Source: Salipiger marinus (lineage in GTDB: Bacteria; Pseudomonadota; Alphaproteobacteria; Rhodobacterales; Rhodobacteraceae). Taken from it: 64,000 nucleotides of DNA. The position numbers and the translations under genes were made by a program. Shown one piece after another: positions 25,354 to 37,689 of the stretch. The stretch is taken from NCBI RefSeq assembly GCF_900100085.1, contig NZ_FNEJ01000004.1, positions 226,798 to 290,797 on the forward strand, written 5' to 3'. Positions within the stretch are counted from its first letter, which is position 1. Every line of letters begins with the position of its first letter. The notes beneath the pieces were generated by a model. The model was not told where the DNA came from. It did no database searches and saw only the letters and a list, made by a program, of their open reading frames with translations.

Positions 25354-26192
25354 CGGCGCCGCGCGTGCTGCGCCATCCCGGCCCGCAGGCCGCGATCCGC
25401 CATGCCGCCCTGCCCTGCGCCGCGCATCCGGTGACGCTGCGGCTGGAGCCGGGCCTGCCCTTCGATCAGGCGGTGACGCAGGCCTTTGCGGCGGCGGGAT
25501 ATGACGCGGGCTATCTGCGGCTTTGCGATCTGCGCTTTGCCCGGCTCGCCTGGGTCATGCCCGCGCCTGCCCCCGGCGATGGCCGCGCCGCGTGGTATTC
25601 CGCAACCGAGGTGTTTCAGGACGCGGTGCTGCATCAGGGCGGCCTGCATCTGGGCCAGCGCGACGGCGCACCGTTCGTGCATTGTCACGGCGTCTGGTCC
25701 GGGCCGGAGGCTGTGCCGCGCATGGGCCATCTGCTGAACCCCGAAAGCACGCTTGCGACCTCAGCAGAGGTGACGGGCTGGGGGCTTTCCGGCGCCCGGC
25801 TGGAGGTGGTGCCCGATCCCGAAACCGGCTTTGCCCTGTTCAGCCCCCACGCGCACGGCATGGCCGACCCCGGGGGCGCCCCTGCCCTGCTCTGCACCTT
25901 GCGGCCCAACAGCGACCCCCACGCGCTGCTGCCGCAGATCGCAGCACAGCACGGGGTTTCCGCCGCAAGGATCGAGGGCCTTGGCAGTCTGGTCGGGGTC
26001 AGCTTCACCGAAAGCCGGATCGCCGATTACGCCACCGAACTGCTGCTGACCGGGGGCAGGCTGGATCAGGGCCACGCCACGCTTGAGGCCGTGGCCACCG
26101 GCTTTGACGGGCATCCCCATGCCGGGCGGCTGGCCGAGGGGCGCAACCGCATCTGCATCACCGCCGAACTGCTGATCCTGCCGCAGGTCTGA
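25350..26192 (+). CDS. Protein with two tandem PCC/DUF296 domains
   Basis: This 280-residue protein seems to contain two copies of the PCC (plants and prokaryotes conserved, DUF296) fold. The first is clear: LRLEPGLPFDQAVTQAFAAAGYDAGYLRL, then PFVHCHGVWSG, MGHLLNPESTLATSAEVTGWGL. The second runs from LCTLRPNSDPHALLPQIAAQHGV through GLGSLVGVSFTESRI to CITAELLIL and is more divergent. In bacteria PCC proteins are trimeric and some bind metal through clustered His, here HCH. Coupled by an ATGA overlap to the acyl-CoA ligase, it is probably part of the acid catabolic operon. Function in this setting is not known. Confidence 0.7.
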   Translation: MTAPRVLRHPGPQAAIRHAALPCAAHPVTLRLEPGLPFDQAVTQAFAAAGYDAGYLRLCDLRFARLAWVMPAPAPGDGRAAWYSATEVFQDAVLHQGGLHLGQRDGAPFVHCHGVWSGPEAVPRMGHLLNPESTLATSAEVTGWGLSGARLEVVPDPETGFALFSPHAHGMADPGGAPALLCTLRPNSDPHALLPQIAAQHGVSAARIEGLGSLVGVSFTESRIADYATELLLTGGRLDQGHATLEAVATGFDGHPHAGRLAEGRNRICITAELLILPQV

Positions 26193-26261
26193 TCCCGACA
26201 GGGCAGAGGTCTGTTTCGTTTGGTGCAGTGTCGCAATCGGCACGCGGAATCGACCCCATGA

Positions 26262-28750
<2,489 letters not shown>

Positions 28751-28754
28751 CCCA

Positions 28755-28784
28755 AAAAGGCGGGGGATTTTCCCCCGGCTTTCA
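28755..28784 (+). terminator. Terminator of gbcAB
   Basis: AAAG plus CGGGGGA pair with TCCCCCG plus CTTT across one mismatched pair, with a TTT loop, 5 bp after the gbcB stop. Confidence 0.6.
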
Positions 28785-28838
28785 GCAAAGGGTGCAGCCT
28801 GAAGCGCCCAAGCTTAGCGGCACGACGCCATATTGAAC

Positions 28839-28870
28839 AGAAGCTCCCGAAGAGGTCTTCGGGAGCTTCT
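28839..28870. terminator. Isolated perfect hairpin
   Basis: A perfect 14-bp stem (AGAAGCTCCCGAAG with CTTCGGGAGCTTCT) and an AGGT loop, in the 244-bp gap between gbcB and a small orphan gene. It may be a second terminator or the end of an unseen RNA; no T-tract follows. The rest of the gap holds nothing I can name. Confidence 0.45.
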
Positions 28871-28994
28871 GGGTCGGATGTCAGTTAAGCGGACAAAGCG
28901 GACGGTGAGGATGACGTCGGAGGAAGAGGCTTGCACAGAGTCCAACTTTGTTTGAGAGTTGCGCCTGTCTGTCACGGCAAGATCGGCAATTGAG

Positions 28995-29318
28995 ATGAGC
29001 AACGACGAATACGAAACTACAGCACGCGAGGCGATCAAATCGCTGATTGGAAAGCCGGAAGGCGAGGATAACGTGACCTTGTTTTTAGAACATCACTTGG
29101 CCGAACTTGAACCGGAATACTTCTCAAGCACCTATGGAAGCACAACGCCGGAAGCGACCCAGATCGTCGATTCATTGGTCTTTGTACATTCTTGGAGCTC
29201 TGAGGACGATGGCACAGTCGATGTGTTCGATTTCAGCCTCCCGGGCAGCGTGACCGACTACCTATTGTCGGTTCGGTTTTCCGGCGACGAGGTCAAAGAA
29301 ATCTCCATGGAGAGTTGA
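28995..29318 (+). CDS. Small acidic protein, possibly DUF2004 family, in lower-GC DNA
   Basis: A 107-residue acidic protein (MSNDEYETTAREAIKSLIGK at the start, SLPGSVTDYLLSVRF and EVKEISMES near the end). From memory, the pattern FDFxLPGxVTxYxxSVRF with a final ISMES fits the DUF2004 family, whose function is unknown; some such genes are immunity-like orphans. GC content is clearly lower than in the neighbours and codons differ, which suggests transfer. An upstream in-frame start at 28959 is possible. No partner gene is next to it. Confidence 0.65.
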   Translation: MSNDEYETTAREAIKSLIGKPEGEDNVTLFLEHHLAELEPEYFSSTYGSTTPEATQIVDSLVFVHSWSSEDDGTVDVFDFSLPGSVTDYLLSVRFSGDEVKEISMES

Positions 29319-29403
29319 AACCCACGCGCTTTGGTCGTTCCTGAAAAGTCCGGCACAATGGGCTCTCAGCTGACATTTCCATGCTGCACGATCAACTGCA
29401 AGC

Positions 29404-29424
29404 GGCGGGGGAACTCCCCCCGCC
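29404..29424. terminator. Bidirectional terminator between the orphan gene and nrdF
   Basis: GGCGGGGG and CCCCCGCC form a perfect 8-bp stem around AACTC, with TTTCTGTTT on the plus side. It sits between convergent genes. Confidence 0.65.
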
Positions 29425-29440
29425 TTTCTGTTTCGAGGGA

Positions 29441-30457
<1,017 letters not shown>

Positions 30458-32638
30458 TTACAGCGAACAGGACACGCAGCCCTGCACCTCGGTGCCTTCA
30501 AGGGCCATCTGGCGCAGGCGGATGTAGTAGATGGTCTTGACGCCCTTCTTCCACGCATGGATCTGCGCGCGGTTGATGTCGCGGGTGCTGGCGGTGTCCT
30601 TGAAGAACAGCGTCAGCGACAGGCCCTGATCCACATGCTCGGTCGCCGCCGCATAGGTGTCGATGATCGGCTCGGGGCCGATTTCGTAGGCGTCGCGGTA
30701 ATATTCCAGATTGTCGTTGGTCATGTAGGGGGCAGGGTAATAGACCCGACCGATCTTGCCTTCCTTGCGGATCTCGATCTTGGAGGTGATCGGGTGGATC
30801 GAGGCGGTGGCATAGTTGATGTAGCTGATCGAGCCGGTGGGCGGCACCGCCTGCAGGTTGCGGTTCCACAGCCCGTCGCGCATCACGTCCTCTTTCAGCG
30901 CGGCCCAGTCCTGACGAGTGGGCACATGCACGCCGAAACGGTCGAACACGGCTTTGACGGCCTCGGTCTCGGGCAGCCAGTCGCGCGTGGTGTATTTGTC
31001 GAAGAAGCTGCCATCGGCATAGCGCGAGGCGGCAAAGCCCTTGAAGCTGGCGCCGCGTTCGCGGGCCAGCGCGTTCGACGCGCGCAGGCAGTGGAACAGC
31101 ACGGTGGCAAAGTAGATGCTGGTGAAGTCGATGCCTTCAGTGCTGCCATACTGGATGCGCTCGCGCGCCAGAAAGCCGTGCAGGTTCATCTGCCCCAGCC
31201 CGATGGCATGGCTTTCGTCATTGCCGCGCCGGATCGAGGGCACGGAATCGATCGCCGACATTTCCGACACGGCGTTGAGCGCGCGCACCGCCGCCTCGAC
31301 CGTGGCCCCCAGATCGCCGCCATCCATGGCCTTGGCGATGTTGAGCGAGCCGAGGTTGCAGGAAATGTCGGTGCCCATATGGCTGTAGCTGAGATCGTCG
31401 TTGAATTCCGATGCCTCGTTCACCTGCAGGATCTCGGAACACAGGTTGGACATGCTGATGCGCCCGGCCACCGGATTGGCGCGGTTCACCGTGTCCTCGA
31501 ACATGATGTAGGGATAGCCGCTTTCGAACTGGATCTCGGCCAGCGTCTGGAAGAAGGCGCGGGCATTGATCTTTTTCTTGCGGATCTTCGGGTTGTCGAC
31601 CATCGCGTGATACTGCTCGGTCACCGAGATTTCCGACAGCGGCTTGCCATAGACCCGCGCCACATCATGCGGCGAGAACAGATACATGTCCTCGTTTTTC
31701 TTCGCGAGTTCAAAGGTGATGTCGGGGATGACCACGCCAAGGCTCAGCGTCTTGATGCGGATTTTCTCGTCGGCATTTTCGCGCTTGGTGTCCAGAAAGC
31801 GCAGGATGTCGGGATGGTGGGCGTTCAGATAGACCGCCCCCGCCCCCTGCCGCGCGCCCAGCTGGTTGGCATAGCTGAAGGAATCCTCCAGCAGCTTCAT
31901 GATGGGGATGACGCCGGAGGACTGGTTTTCGATGCCCTTGATCGGGGCGCCATGCTCGCGGATGTTGGTCAGCATCAGGGCCACGCCGCCGCCGCGCTTC
32001 GACAGCTGCAGGGCGGAGTTGATGCCGCGCCCGATGGATTCCATGTTGTCCTCAAGCCGCAGCAGGAAGCAGGAAATCAGCTCGCCGCGCTGCGCCTTGC
32101 CGGCATTGAGGAAGGTCGGCGTGGCGGGCTGGAAACGGCCTGCCAGCATTTCGGTCATCAGCTGCAGGGCAAGCGTGCGGTCGCCCCGCGCCAGCGCCAG
32201 CGCCACCATGACCACGCGGTCCTCGAACCGCTCCAGATAGCGTTTGCCGTCGCGCGTTTTCAGCGTGTAGCTGGTGTAATACTTGAACGCGCCAAGGAAG
32301 GTCGGGAAGCGGAATTTCTGCGCGAAGGCCGCGCGCCAGATCTCGGCGATGAAGGCCTCGTCATACTGCTCCAGCACGGCGGGCTCGTAATAGCCCTCCT
32401 CCACCAGATAGCGCAGCTTTTCCTCCAGCGAATGGAAGAAGACGGTGTTCTGGTTGACATGCGTCAGGAAATACTGACGCGCCGCCATCCGGTCGGCGTC
32501 AAAGCGGATCTTGCCGTGCTCGTCATAGAGGTTGAGCATGGCGTTCAGCGCGTGGTGGTCCATGCCCTGCCATTCGGCGGGCACAGCCTTGGCGGGCGCG
32601 GCTGTCGTCAGATCACGGTCGAGAGTTGCGCTTTCCAA
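30458..32638 (-). CDS. nrdE: Class Ib ribonucleotide reductase, large (catalytic) subunit
   Basis: This roughly 726-residue enzyme reduces ribonucleoside diphosphates. NrdE marks are [36 protein letters not shown] (active-site Cys), [27 protein letters not shown], and the C-terminal redox pair GCVSCSL. No ATP cone is present, as expected for class Ib. The start is not ATG: TTG at 32638 is preferred since about 25 conserved-looking residues ([20 protein letters not shown]) precede the first Met at 32563, and it overlaps nrdI by 31 bp. Electrons come from NrdH. Confidence 0.93.
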   Translation of the reverse strand: MESATLDRDLTTAAPAKAVPAEWQGMDHHALNAMLNLYDEHGKIRFDADRMAARQYFLTHVNQNTVFFHSLEEKLRYLVEEGYYEPAVLEQYDEAFIAEIWRAAFAQKFRFPTFLGAFKYYTSYTLKTRDGKRYLERFEDRVVMVALALARGDRTLALQLMTEMLAGRFQPATPTFLNAGKAQRGELISCFLLRLEDNMESIGRGINSALQLSKRGGGVALMLTNIREHGAPIKGIENQSSGVIPIMKLLEDSFSYANQLGARQGAGAVYLNAHHPDILRFLDTKRENADEKIRIKTLSLGVVIPDITFELAKKNEDMYLFSPHDVARVYGKPLSEISVTEQYHAMVDNPKIRKKKINARAFFQTLAEIQFESGYPYIMFEDTVNRANPVAGRISMSNLCSEILQVNEASEFNDDLSYSHMGTDISCNLGSLNIAKAMDGGDLGATVEAAVRALNAVSEMSAIDSVPSIRRGNDESHAIGLGQMNLHGFLARERIQYGSTEGIDFTSIYFATVLFHCLRASNALARERGASFKGFAASRYADGSFFDKYTTRDWLPETEAVKAVFDRFGVHVPTRQDWAALKEDVMRDGLWNRNLQAVPPTGSISYINYATASIHPITSKIEIRKEGKIGRVYYPAPYMTNDNLEYYRDAYEIGPEPIIDTYAAATEHVDQGLSLTLFFKDTASTRDINRAQIHAWKKGVKTIYYIRLRQMALEGTEVQGCVSCSL

Positions 32639-33024
32639 AACCTGTCCAATCCTTCTGTGACGCGGGCGAGGTCGGTCTCTGATCCCGCCAGTTCGAAACG
32701 ATAAAGCACGGGGACGGCGCATTTCTGCGCCACCACATCACCCGCAAGGGCGAAGGTTGTCCCGAAATTGCGGTTGCCCGCGGCGATGACGCCGCGCAGC
32801 TTCTGGCGGCGGTCCGGGTCGTTCAGGAACCGGATCACCTGTTTTGGCACCGCGCCCCGCCCTTCGCCATCGGCATAGGTGGGCAGGACCAGCACGAAGG
32901 GCTGCGAAGGGGCGGGCATGGGGTCGCCGGGCGAAATGGGGATCCGCGCGGCGGCGATCCCCAGCCGGGTCACGAAGCGGTGGGTGTTGCCCGACCGCGA
33001 GGAGTAATAGACCAGCCCGCCCAT
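32608..33024 (-). CDS. nrdI: NrdI flavodoxin for class Ib RNR
   Basis: A 138-residue flavodoxin-like protein. The FMN phosphate loop is [13 protein letters not shown], followed by [25 protein letters not shown] and [18 protein letters not shown], both typical of NrdI. It supplies the oxidant for assembling the Mn tyrosyl cofactor in NrdF. The start at 33024 gives the family N-terminus; it lies 4 bp after the nrdH stop. Confidence 0.93.
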   Translation of the reverse strand: MGGLVYYSSRSGNTHRFVTRLGIAAARIPISPGDPMPAPSQPFVLVLPTYADGEGRGAVPKQVIRFLNDPDRRQKLRGVIAAGNRNFGTTFALAGDVVAQKCAVPVLYRFELAGSETDLARVTEGLDRFWKAQLSTVI

Positions 33025-33028
33025 GCGC

Positions 33029-33250
33029 TCAGCTGAGCGCGCCGATCTTGTCGGGACGGAAGCCCGCCCAATGGTCGTCTCCGGCCATGACCACGGGGGC
33101 CTGCCGGTAGCCCAGTTCGGTGACGCGGGCCAGCGCCTGCGCATCCTCGGTCAGGTCGACCAGTTCGAACTCCAGCCCGCGGGCGGCCAGCGCCCGGGTG
33201 GTGGCGGTGCATTGCACGCAGGCGGGCTTGGAATAGACGATGATGGTCAT
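33029..33250 (-). CDS. nrdH: Glutaredoxin-like NrdH redoxin
   Basis: A 73-residue thioredoxin-fold protein with the redox motif CVQC in [17 protein letters not shown] and the family end [23 protein letters not shown]. It reduces NrdE. First gene of the nrdHIEF operon; its 5' leader is the cobalamin riboswitch. Confidence 0.93.
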   Translation of the reverse strand: MTIIVYSKPACVQCTATTRALAARGLEFELVDLTEDAQALARVTELGYRQAPVVMAGDDHWAGFRPDKIGALS

Positions 33251-33379
33251 GGCGGTCTCCGCAGGGTCAGGTGTCAGGTCGGTCTGGGCCCGAACGGCGG
33301 AGACGCAGGCAGGCGCGGCTTTTGGAGGCCACGCTTTTGCCGCACGTTCCGGACCCGCCGTCCGGAGTGATTTCAGCGT

Positions 33380-33545
33380 CTTGGCAGGTCTCCTGACTTG
33401 CAGCTCGGACACCGGGCCAGCCTTCCCGGCCCATGGGCCAGTGACGTGTTCGGCCGCGGTTCGCTGCTCACAGTTGCGGGGGCAGTGCCGGACTGGATTG
33501 CTCGCACCGGCTTCCCATTTTCACCCGCGAGTCACGGGCACCAAG
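33380..33545 (-). ncRNA. Cobalamin riboswitch upstream of nrdHIEF
   Basis: Read on the minus strand the element has the full set of conserved blocks: GGTGCCCGTG near the 5' end, AAAATGGGAAGCCGGTG, the core CTGCCCCCGCAACTGT, a CACTG block and the terminal AGTCAGGAGACCTGCC. CTTGG at the start pairs with CCAAG at the end to close P1. Between it and nrdH (129 bp) there is a TCCGGAC/GTCCGGA hairpin at 33348-33366 that may be part of the expression platform. Prediction: adenosylcobalamin turns off class Ib RNR, so a B12-dependent reductase (class II) can take over. Confidence 0.93.
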
Positions 33546-33553
33546 ACAACTGC

Positions 33554-33586
33554 ATATTGATAGCATGCGGGTGCTGACGTCAATAT
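33554..33586. promoter_or_regulatory. Overlapping divergent promoters for nrdHIEF and btuB
   Basis: ATATTGA and TCAATAT arms form a dyad with 19 bases between. On the minus strand TTGACG (33578-33583), 17 bp, TCAATA (33555-33560) would start RNA near 33548, 3 bp before the nrd riboswitch. On the plus strand TTGATA (33557-33562), 17 bp, TCAATA (33580-33585) would start RNA near 33593. The two promoters occupy the same DNA. Hexamers were matched by eye, so this is an inference. Confidence 0.5.
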
Positions 33587-33693
33587 CTGGCGTGAGCATC
33601 TGCGTGGAAGCGGGTTTGCGCGAATGGCATGGCTGTTTTTGCAGCCGCAGAATCCACCTTTACAGCCGGGTGATCGGGGGTCTATCTGGGGCA

Positions 33694-33873
33694 GCTTCGG
33701 TCCGGGCAGGCGACTGTCCGGGTAAAAGGGAACGTGGTGCGGCGCCATAAGCGCCAAATCCGCGACTGCCCCCGCAACTGTAAGCGGCGAGCGACGCCGG
33801 GACATGCCACTGCCCGCAAGGGTGGGAAGGTCCGGTCGAGCGATGACCCGCAAGTCAGGAGACCTGCCGAAGC
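33694..33873 (+). ncRNA. Cobalamin riboswitch upstream of btuB
   Basis: P1 is closed by GCTTCGG (33694-33700) and CCGAAGC (33867-33873). Inside are GTAAAAGGGAACGTGGTG, the core CTGCCCCCGCAACTGTAAGC, the GCCACTG block and AGTCAGGAGACCTGCC. All key B12-box features are present. It lies 147 bp before btuB and should shut off B12 uptake when the vitamin is plentiful. Confidence 0.95.
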
Positions 33874-33930
33874 AACACCCTGTCCGACTGCGGGGCGCAT
33901 GTCGGGCTGCGGAACGTCTTCCGCCGCGGT

Positions 33931-33967
33931 GTCTTCGCCATCTGCGGGAAGACTCTGTCCCCCGCAG
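33931..33967 (+). promoter_or_regulatory. Mutually exclusive hairpins between riboswitch and btuB
   Basis: GTCTTC (33931-33936) can pair with GAAGAC (33948-33953), or CTGCGGG (33942-33948) can pair with CCCGCAG (33961-33967). The two stems share bases and cannot form together, as expected for an expression platform. Neither is followed by a T-tract, so control may be at translation or by Rho. Confidence 0.45.
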
Positions 33968-34020
33968 GTCAGACCGGAATCGCGCGGACCCTGAACGGGC
34001 CGCGTCTGAGGGACAAGACA

Positions 34021-35892
34021 ATGACCCGGACCCATCTGCTGGCGGCGCTGGCCGCCTCCACCCTGCTGACCCCCCTGCCCCTGCTGGCACAGGACGCCTA
34101 TGATCTGGGCGAAATCGTGCTGTCCGGCGGGCTAAGCGAGATCGCCGCCGACCGCTATGGCCGCGCCTCCACCGTATTGACCCGCGCCGAGATCGAGGAG
34201 CGGGGCATCGCCACCGTGCAGGACGCGCTGCGCGCCATGCCCGGCCTGTCGGTCACAAGCTCTGGCAGCAGCCTGACCGCCGTGCGCATCCGGGGCGCCG
34301 AGGCCGCCCATACGCTGATCCTGATCGACGGCATCGAAGCGGCGGCAGGCGATGGCAACTACGCGCTGAGCGGGCTTGAGACCGCGAATATCGAACGGAT
34401 CGAGGTGCTGCGCGGGCCGCAGTCGGTGTTCTACGGCTCGGATGCCTCGGCGGGGGTCATCAACATCATCACCCGCAAGGGCAGCGAGGGCCGCACCCTG
34501 CGCAGCACGCTGGAAATCGGCGTCGGTCAGGGCTGGAGCGCCAGCGCCTTTGCCGCCAATCGCAGCGCACGCGGCGGCGTGTCGCTGTCGCTGGCCTATG
34601 CCGAGGACGAGGGCTTCGACACTTCCGGGGACGGCGGCGAAAAGGATGGCATCAACCGCGGCACCGCGATCCTGTCGGGGGATCACATGATCGGCGATGC
34701 GCTGAAACTGGGCTTCACCCTGCGTCGGTCTCGGGAAGACTATGAGTATGATTCCAACAGCTGGACCCCGACCGGGCCGGATGATTACGTCGTGGACGAC
34801 AAAAAACCCTACAGCAACCGCTGGGAAACCACGGCGGGCCTCTTTGGCGAATACGCCACCCCCGGCAGCGCGCTGGCGCAGCGACTGAGCTTAGAGACCA
34901 CGCGCAATGCCCAGAGCTATGACGGCGGCAGCCCCACCAACACCCGCACCGATGCGGCCAAATACCGGCTGAGCTTTGCGCTCGACGGGCGGGATGTGGC
35001 GCAGACCGATCATCTGCTGAACACGCTGCTGGAATGGGAACGCGACGACAGTTCCAGCAATCCCGAATACGAACGCGAGACGTCCTCGCTGGCCCTGGAG
35101 TATCGAGGCCGCCTGTTCGAGGGTTTCGACCTTCAGGCGGGCCTGCGGCATGATGACAACACCCGCTTCGACGACATCACCACTTGGACGCTGGGCCTGT
35201 CATGGCAGCTGGAGAACGGGATGCGGCTGCATGCCTCCGGCGGCAAGGGGGTCGTCAACCCGTCCTATTTCGACCTTTACGCCGAGAGTTATGGCTATGT
35301 CGGCAACCCCGATCTGACGCCGGAAATCAACACGGGCTGGGATCTGGGCGTGGAGCTTCCGGTGCTGTCCGGGCGCGGCACGGTCGATCTGACCTATTTC
35401 CGCGAAAACCTGGCCGACGAGATCACCGAGGTTTCGCTGCCGGGTGGCGGCATCAGCTTCATCAACCAGTCCGGCGAAAGCACCCGCGAGGGCGTCGAGG
35501 TTTCGGGTCAGGTGCAGGCGACCGATGCGCTGGGGCTGCGGCTTGGCTATACGTGGCTGAACGCGGAAAATCCCGATGGCAGCGTCGAGGTGCGGAGCCC
35601 CGAACACGAGCTGACGCTGGGCGCCACGCTGGCCGCCTTTGACGGGCGCGGCACCGTCACCGCCGACCTGCGTCATGTCGCGGGGAATTACGGCAAAACC
35701 AGTTGGGGCGATCAAGGGGTCGAGGAACTGCCCGCCTTCACCACGGTGGACGTGGCGGCGCGCTATGCGCTGAACGACCGGCTGACCCTGACGGGGCGGG
35801 TGACGAACCTGTTCGACAAGGATGCGGTGGAGGTCTGGGGCTATGCCAACCGGGGACGTGCGGTCTATGTCGGGCTTTCGTCGGAGTTTTGA
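34021..35892 (+). CDS. btuB: TonB-dependent vitamin B12 receptor
   Basis: This 623-residue outer-membrane receptor imports cobalamin. The signal peptide ends at LLAQ and is followed by a TonB box (DLGEIVLS). The plug domain has TVLTRAEIEERGIATVQDALRAMPG, VRIRGAEAAHTLILIDGIE and IERIEVLRGPQSVFYGSDASAGVINIITRKG; the barrel ends in F (YVGLSSEF). The plug reads like BtuB rather than a siderophore receptor, and the riboswitch and btuFCD context confirm it. The end overlaps the start of the binding protein gene. Confidence 0.94.
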   Translation: MTRTHLLAALAASTLLTPLPLLAQDAYDLGEIVLSGGLSEIAADRYGRASTVLTRAEIEERGIATVQDALRAMPGLSVTSSGSSLTAVRIRGAEAAHTLILIDGIEAAAGDGNYALSGLETANIERIEVLRGPQSVFYGSDASAGVINIITRKGSEGRTLRSTLEIGVGQGWSASAFAANRSARGGVSLSLAYAEDEGFDTSGDGGEKDGINRGTAILSGDHMIGDALKLGFTLRRSREDYEYDSNSWTPTGPDDYVVDDKKPYSNRWETTAGLFGEYATPGSALAQRLSLETTRNAQSYDGGSPTNTRTDAAKYRLSFALDGRDVAQTDHLLNTLLEWERDDSSSNPEYERETSSLALEYRGRLFEGFDLQAGLRHDDNTRFDDITTWTLGLSWQLENGMRLHASGGKGVVNPSYFDLYAESYGYVGNPDLTPEINTGWDLGVELPVLSGRGTVDLTYFRENLADEITEVSLPGGGISFINQSGESTREGVEVSGQVQATDALGLRLGYTWLNAENPDGSVEVRSPEHELTLGATLAAFDGRGTVTADLRHVAGNYGKTSWGDQGVEELPAFTTVDVAARYALNDRLTLTGRVTNLFDKDAVEVWGYANRGRAVYVGLSSEF

Positions 35893-36712
35893 GGCCCTGA
35901 TGCTGGCGGCGGGGCTCTGTGCCCTGCCGCCCGCCAGCGAGGCGGCGCCATTGCGCGTCGTCTCCATCAACCTGTGCACCGACCAGATGGCGATGCTGCT
36001 TGCCGCGCCGGGGCAGCTGCTGTCGGTGTCGCATCTGGCGCGTGATCCGCGCAGTTCCGCCATGGCGCAGCAGGCCGAGCACTGGCCGCTCAACCATGGC
36101 GGCGCCGAAGAGGTCTATCTGCTGCGCCCCGATCTGGTGCTGGCAGGCAGCTATACCGCGGGCGCCACCGTCTCGATGCTGGAACGGCTGGGGATCCCGG
36201 TCGCGCAATTCGCCCCGGTGACCGGGCTTGACGACATGCGCGCCCATCTGGCCCGCATGGGCGAGGTGCTGGGCCGCGAAGAGCAGGCGACAGCACTGCT
36301 GGCCGAATTCGAGGCGCGGCTTGCCACGCTGCACGACCCAGCCGCCACCCCGCCGCGCGCAGCGCTCTATTTCCCCAATGGCTATACGCTGGGCGGCAAC
36401 ACCTTGGGCGGCGAAATTCTGGAGGCGGCGGGCTTTGCCAATGTGGCGGCGGAGCTGGGGCTGACCCGCGGCGGGGTGATCCCGCTGGAACTGCTGGCGC
36501 TGGCCGCCCCCGATGCGGTGCTGACCAGCCAGCCCTATCCCGGCGGATCGCGGTCCGAAGACATCATGGCGCATCCCGTGGTGGCGGCGCTGCGCGCGCA
36601 GATGCCCATGGCGGCGGTGACCGATGCCGACTGGGTCTGCGGCACCCCGCATGTGCTGCGCGCCATGGAAGACACGGCGCGCCTGCGCCGCGCCCTGGAG
36701 GATACGGAATGA
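35867..36712 (+). CDS. btuF: Periplasmic cobalamin-binding protein (BtuF-like)
   Basis: A 281-residue class III binding protein: LRVVSINLCTDQMAMLLAAPGQLLSVSHLARDP, LRPDLVLAG, LERLGIPV and HPVVAALRAQM follow the BtuF/FepB pattern. The start at 35867 overlaps btuB by 26 bp and gives a full signal peptide (MSGFRRSFEALMLAAGLCALPPASEA). A later ATG at 35900 has a better ribosome binding site (GAGG) but would leave a signal with no basic n-region. Iron-chelate binding is the alternative, unlikely in this operon. Confidence 0.87.
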   Translation: MSGFRRSFEALMLAAGLCALPPASEAAPLRVVSINLCTDQMAMLLAAPGQLLSVSHLARDPRSSAMAQQAEHWPLNHGGAEEVYLLRPDLVLAGSYTAGATVSMLERLGIPVAQFAPVTGLDDMRAHLARMGEVLGREEQATALLAEFEARLATLHDPAATPPRAALYFPNGYTLGGNTLGGEILEAAGFANVAAELGLTRGGVIPLELLALAAPDAVLTSQPYPGGSRSEDIMAHPVVAALRAQMPMAAVTDADWVCGTPHVLRAMEDTARLRRALEDTE

Positions 36713-37689
36713 AACTGGTGCTGGGTCTGTCCCTGACCGTTCTGGCGCTGGTCACGCTGTCGCTGCTGACCGGCCCCGCAGAGGTCGGCGCGGGCGAAAG
36801 CCTGCGCGCGCTGGTGTTTGGCAGCGACGGGCCGCTTGGCATGGTCATGCGCGAAATCCGTCTGCCGCGCGCGCTGCTGGCGCCGCTGATCGGCGCCGGG
36901 CTGGGGCTGGCCGGGGCGGCGATGCAGGGCTATCTGCGCAACCCGCTGGCCGATCCCGGCCTGATCGGCGTGTCGGGATCAGCCGCACTTGGCGCGGTGC
37001 TGGCGATCCAGACCGGGATCGCGGGCAGCCTGACGCTGGGCCTGCCGCTGTCGGCGCTGGCGGGCGCGCTGGTGGGGGTGGCGCTGGTGCTGGTGCTGGC
37101 GGGACCGGGAGGCGGCGCGCTGACGCTGATCCTTGCGGGCATCGCCATCTCGGCGCTGGCCGGGGCGCTGACCTCGCTGGTGCTGAACCTGTCGCCCAAC
37201 CCCTATGCCGCCAATGAAATCGTGTTCTGGACCATGGGATCGCTGGCCGACCGGTCGATGACCCATCTCTGGCTGGCGCTGCCGCTGCTGGCGGTCGGCA
37301 TGGCGCTGCTGCTGAGCCTCGGGCGCGGGCTGGACGCGCTGACGCTGGGCGAGGATGCGGCGGCGGCCATGGGGGTGCGCCCCGCCCGGCTGCGGCTGGG
37401 GCTGGTGATCGGCACGGCGCTGGTGGTGGGGGCGGCCACGGCGGTGGCGGGATCCATCGGCTTTGTCGGGCTGGTGGTGCCGCATCTGCTGCGCCGCGCC
37501 ACCGGCGGGCGGCCCGCGCCGCTGCTCTGGGCCTCGGCGCTTGGCGGGGCGGCGATGCTGACCGCCGCCGACATCGCGGTGCGGCTGGTGCTGCCCGACC
37601 GCGACCTGAAGCTGGGGGTGCTGACGGCACTGGTGGGCGCGCCGCTGTTCCTGCACCTGATCTGGCGCAGCCGGGGAGAGCGCGCATGA
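36709..37689 (+). CDS. btuC: Cobalamin ABC importer permease
   Basis: A 326-residue FecCD/BtuC-family permease with about ten membrane segments. Visible marks are REIRLPRALLAPLIGAGLGLAGAAMQGYLRNPLADPGLIGVSGSAALGA, FWTMGSLADRSMTHLWLALP and GSIGFVGLVVPHLLRRATGG (the ATPase contact loop). ATGA overlaps with both neighbours place it firmly in the btu operon. Confidence 0.92.
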   Translation: MKLVLGLSLTVLALVTLSLLTGPAEVGAGESLRALVFGSDGPLGMVMREIRLPRALLAPLIGAGLGLAGAAMQGYLRNPLADPGLIGVSGSAALGAVLAIQTGIAGSLTLGLPLSALAGALVGVALVLVLAGPGGGALTLILAGIAISALAGALTSLVLNLSPNPYAANEIVFWTMGSLADRSMTHLWLALPLLAVGMALLLSLGRGLDALTLGEDAAAAMGVRPARLRLGLVIGTALVVGAATAVAGSIGFVGLVVPHLLRRATGGRPAPLLWASALGGAAMLTAADIAVRLVLPDRDLKLGVLTALVGAPLFLHLIWRSRGERA

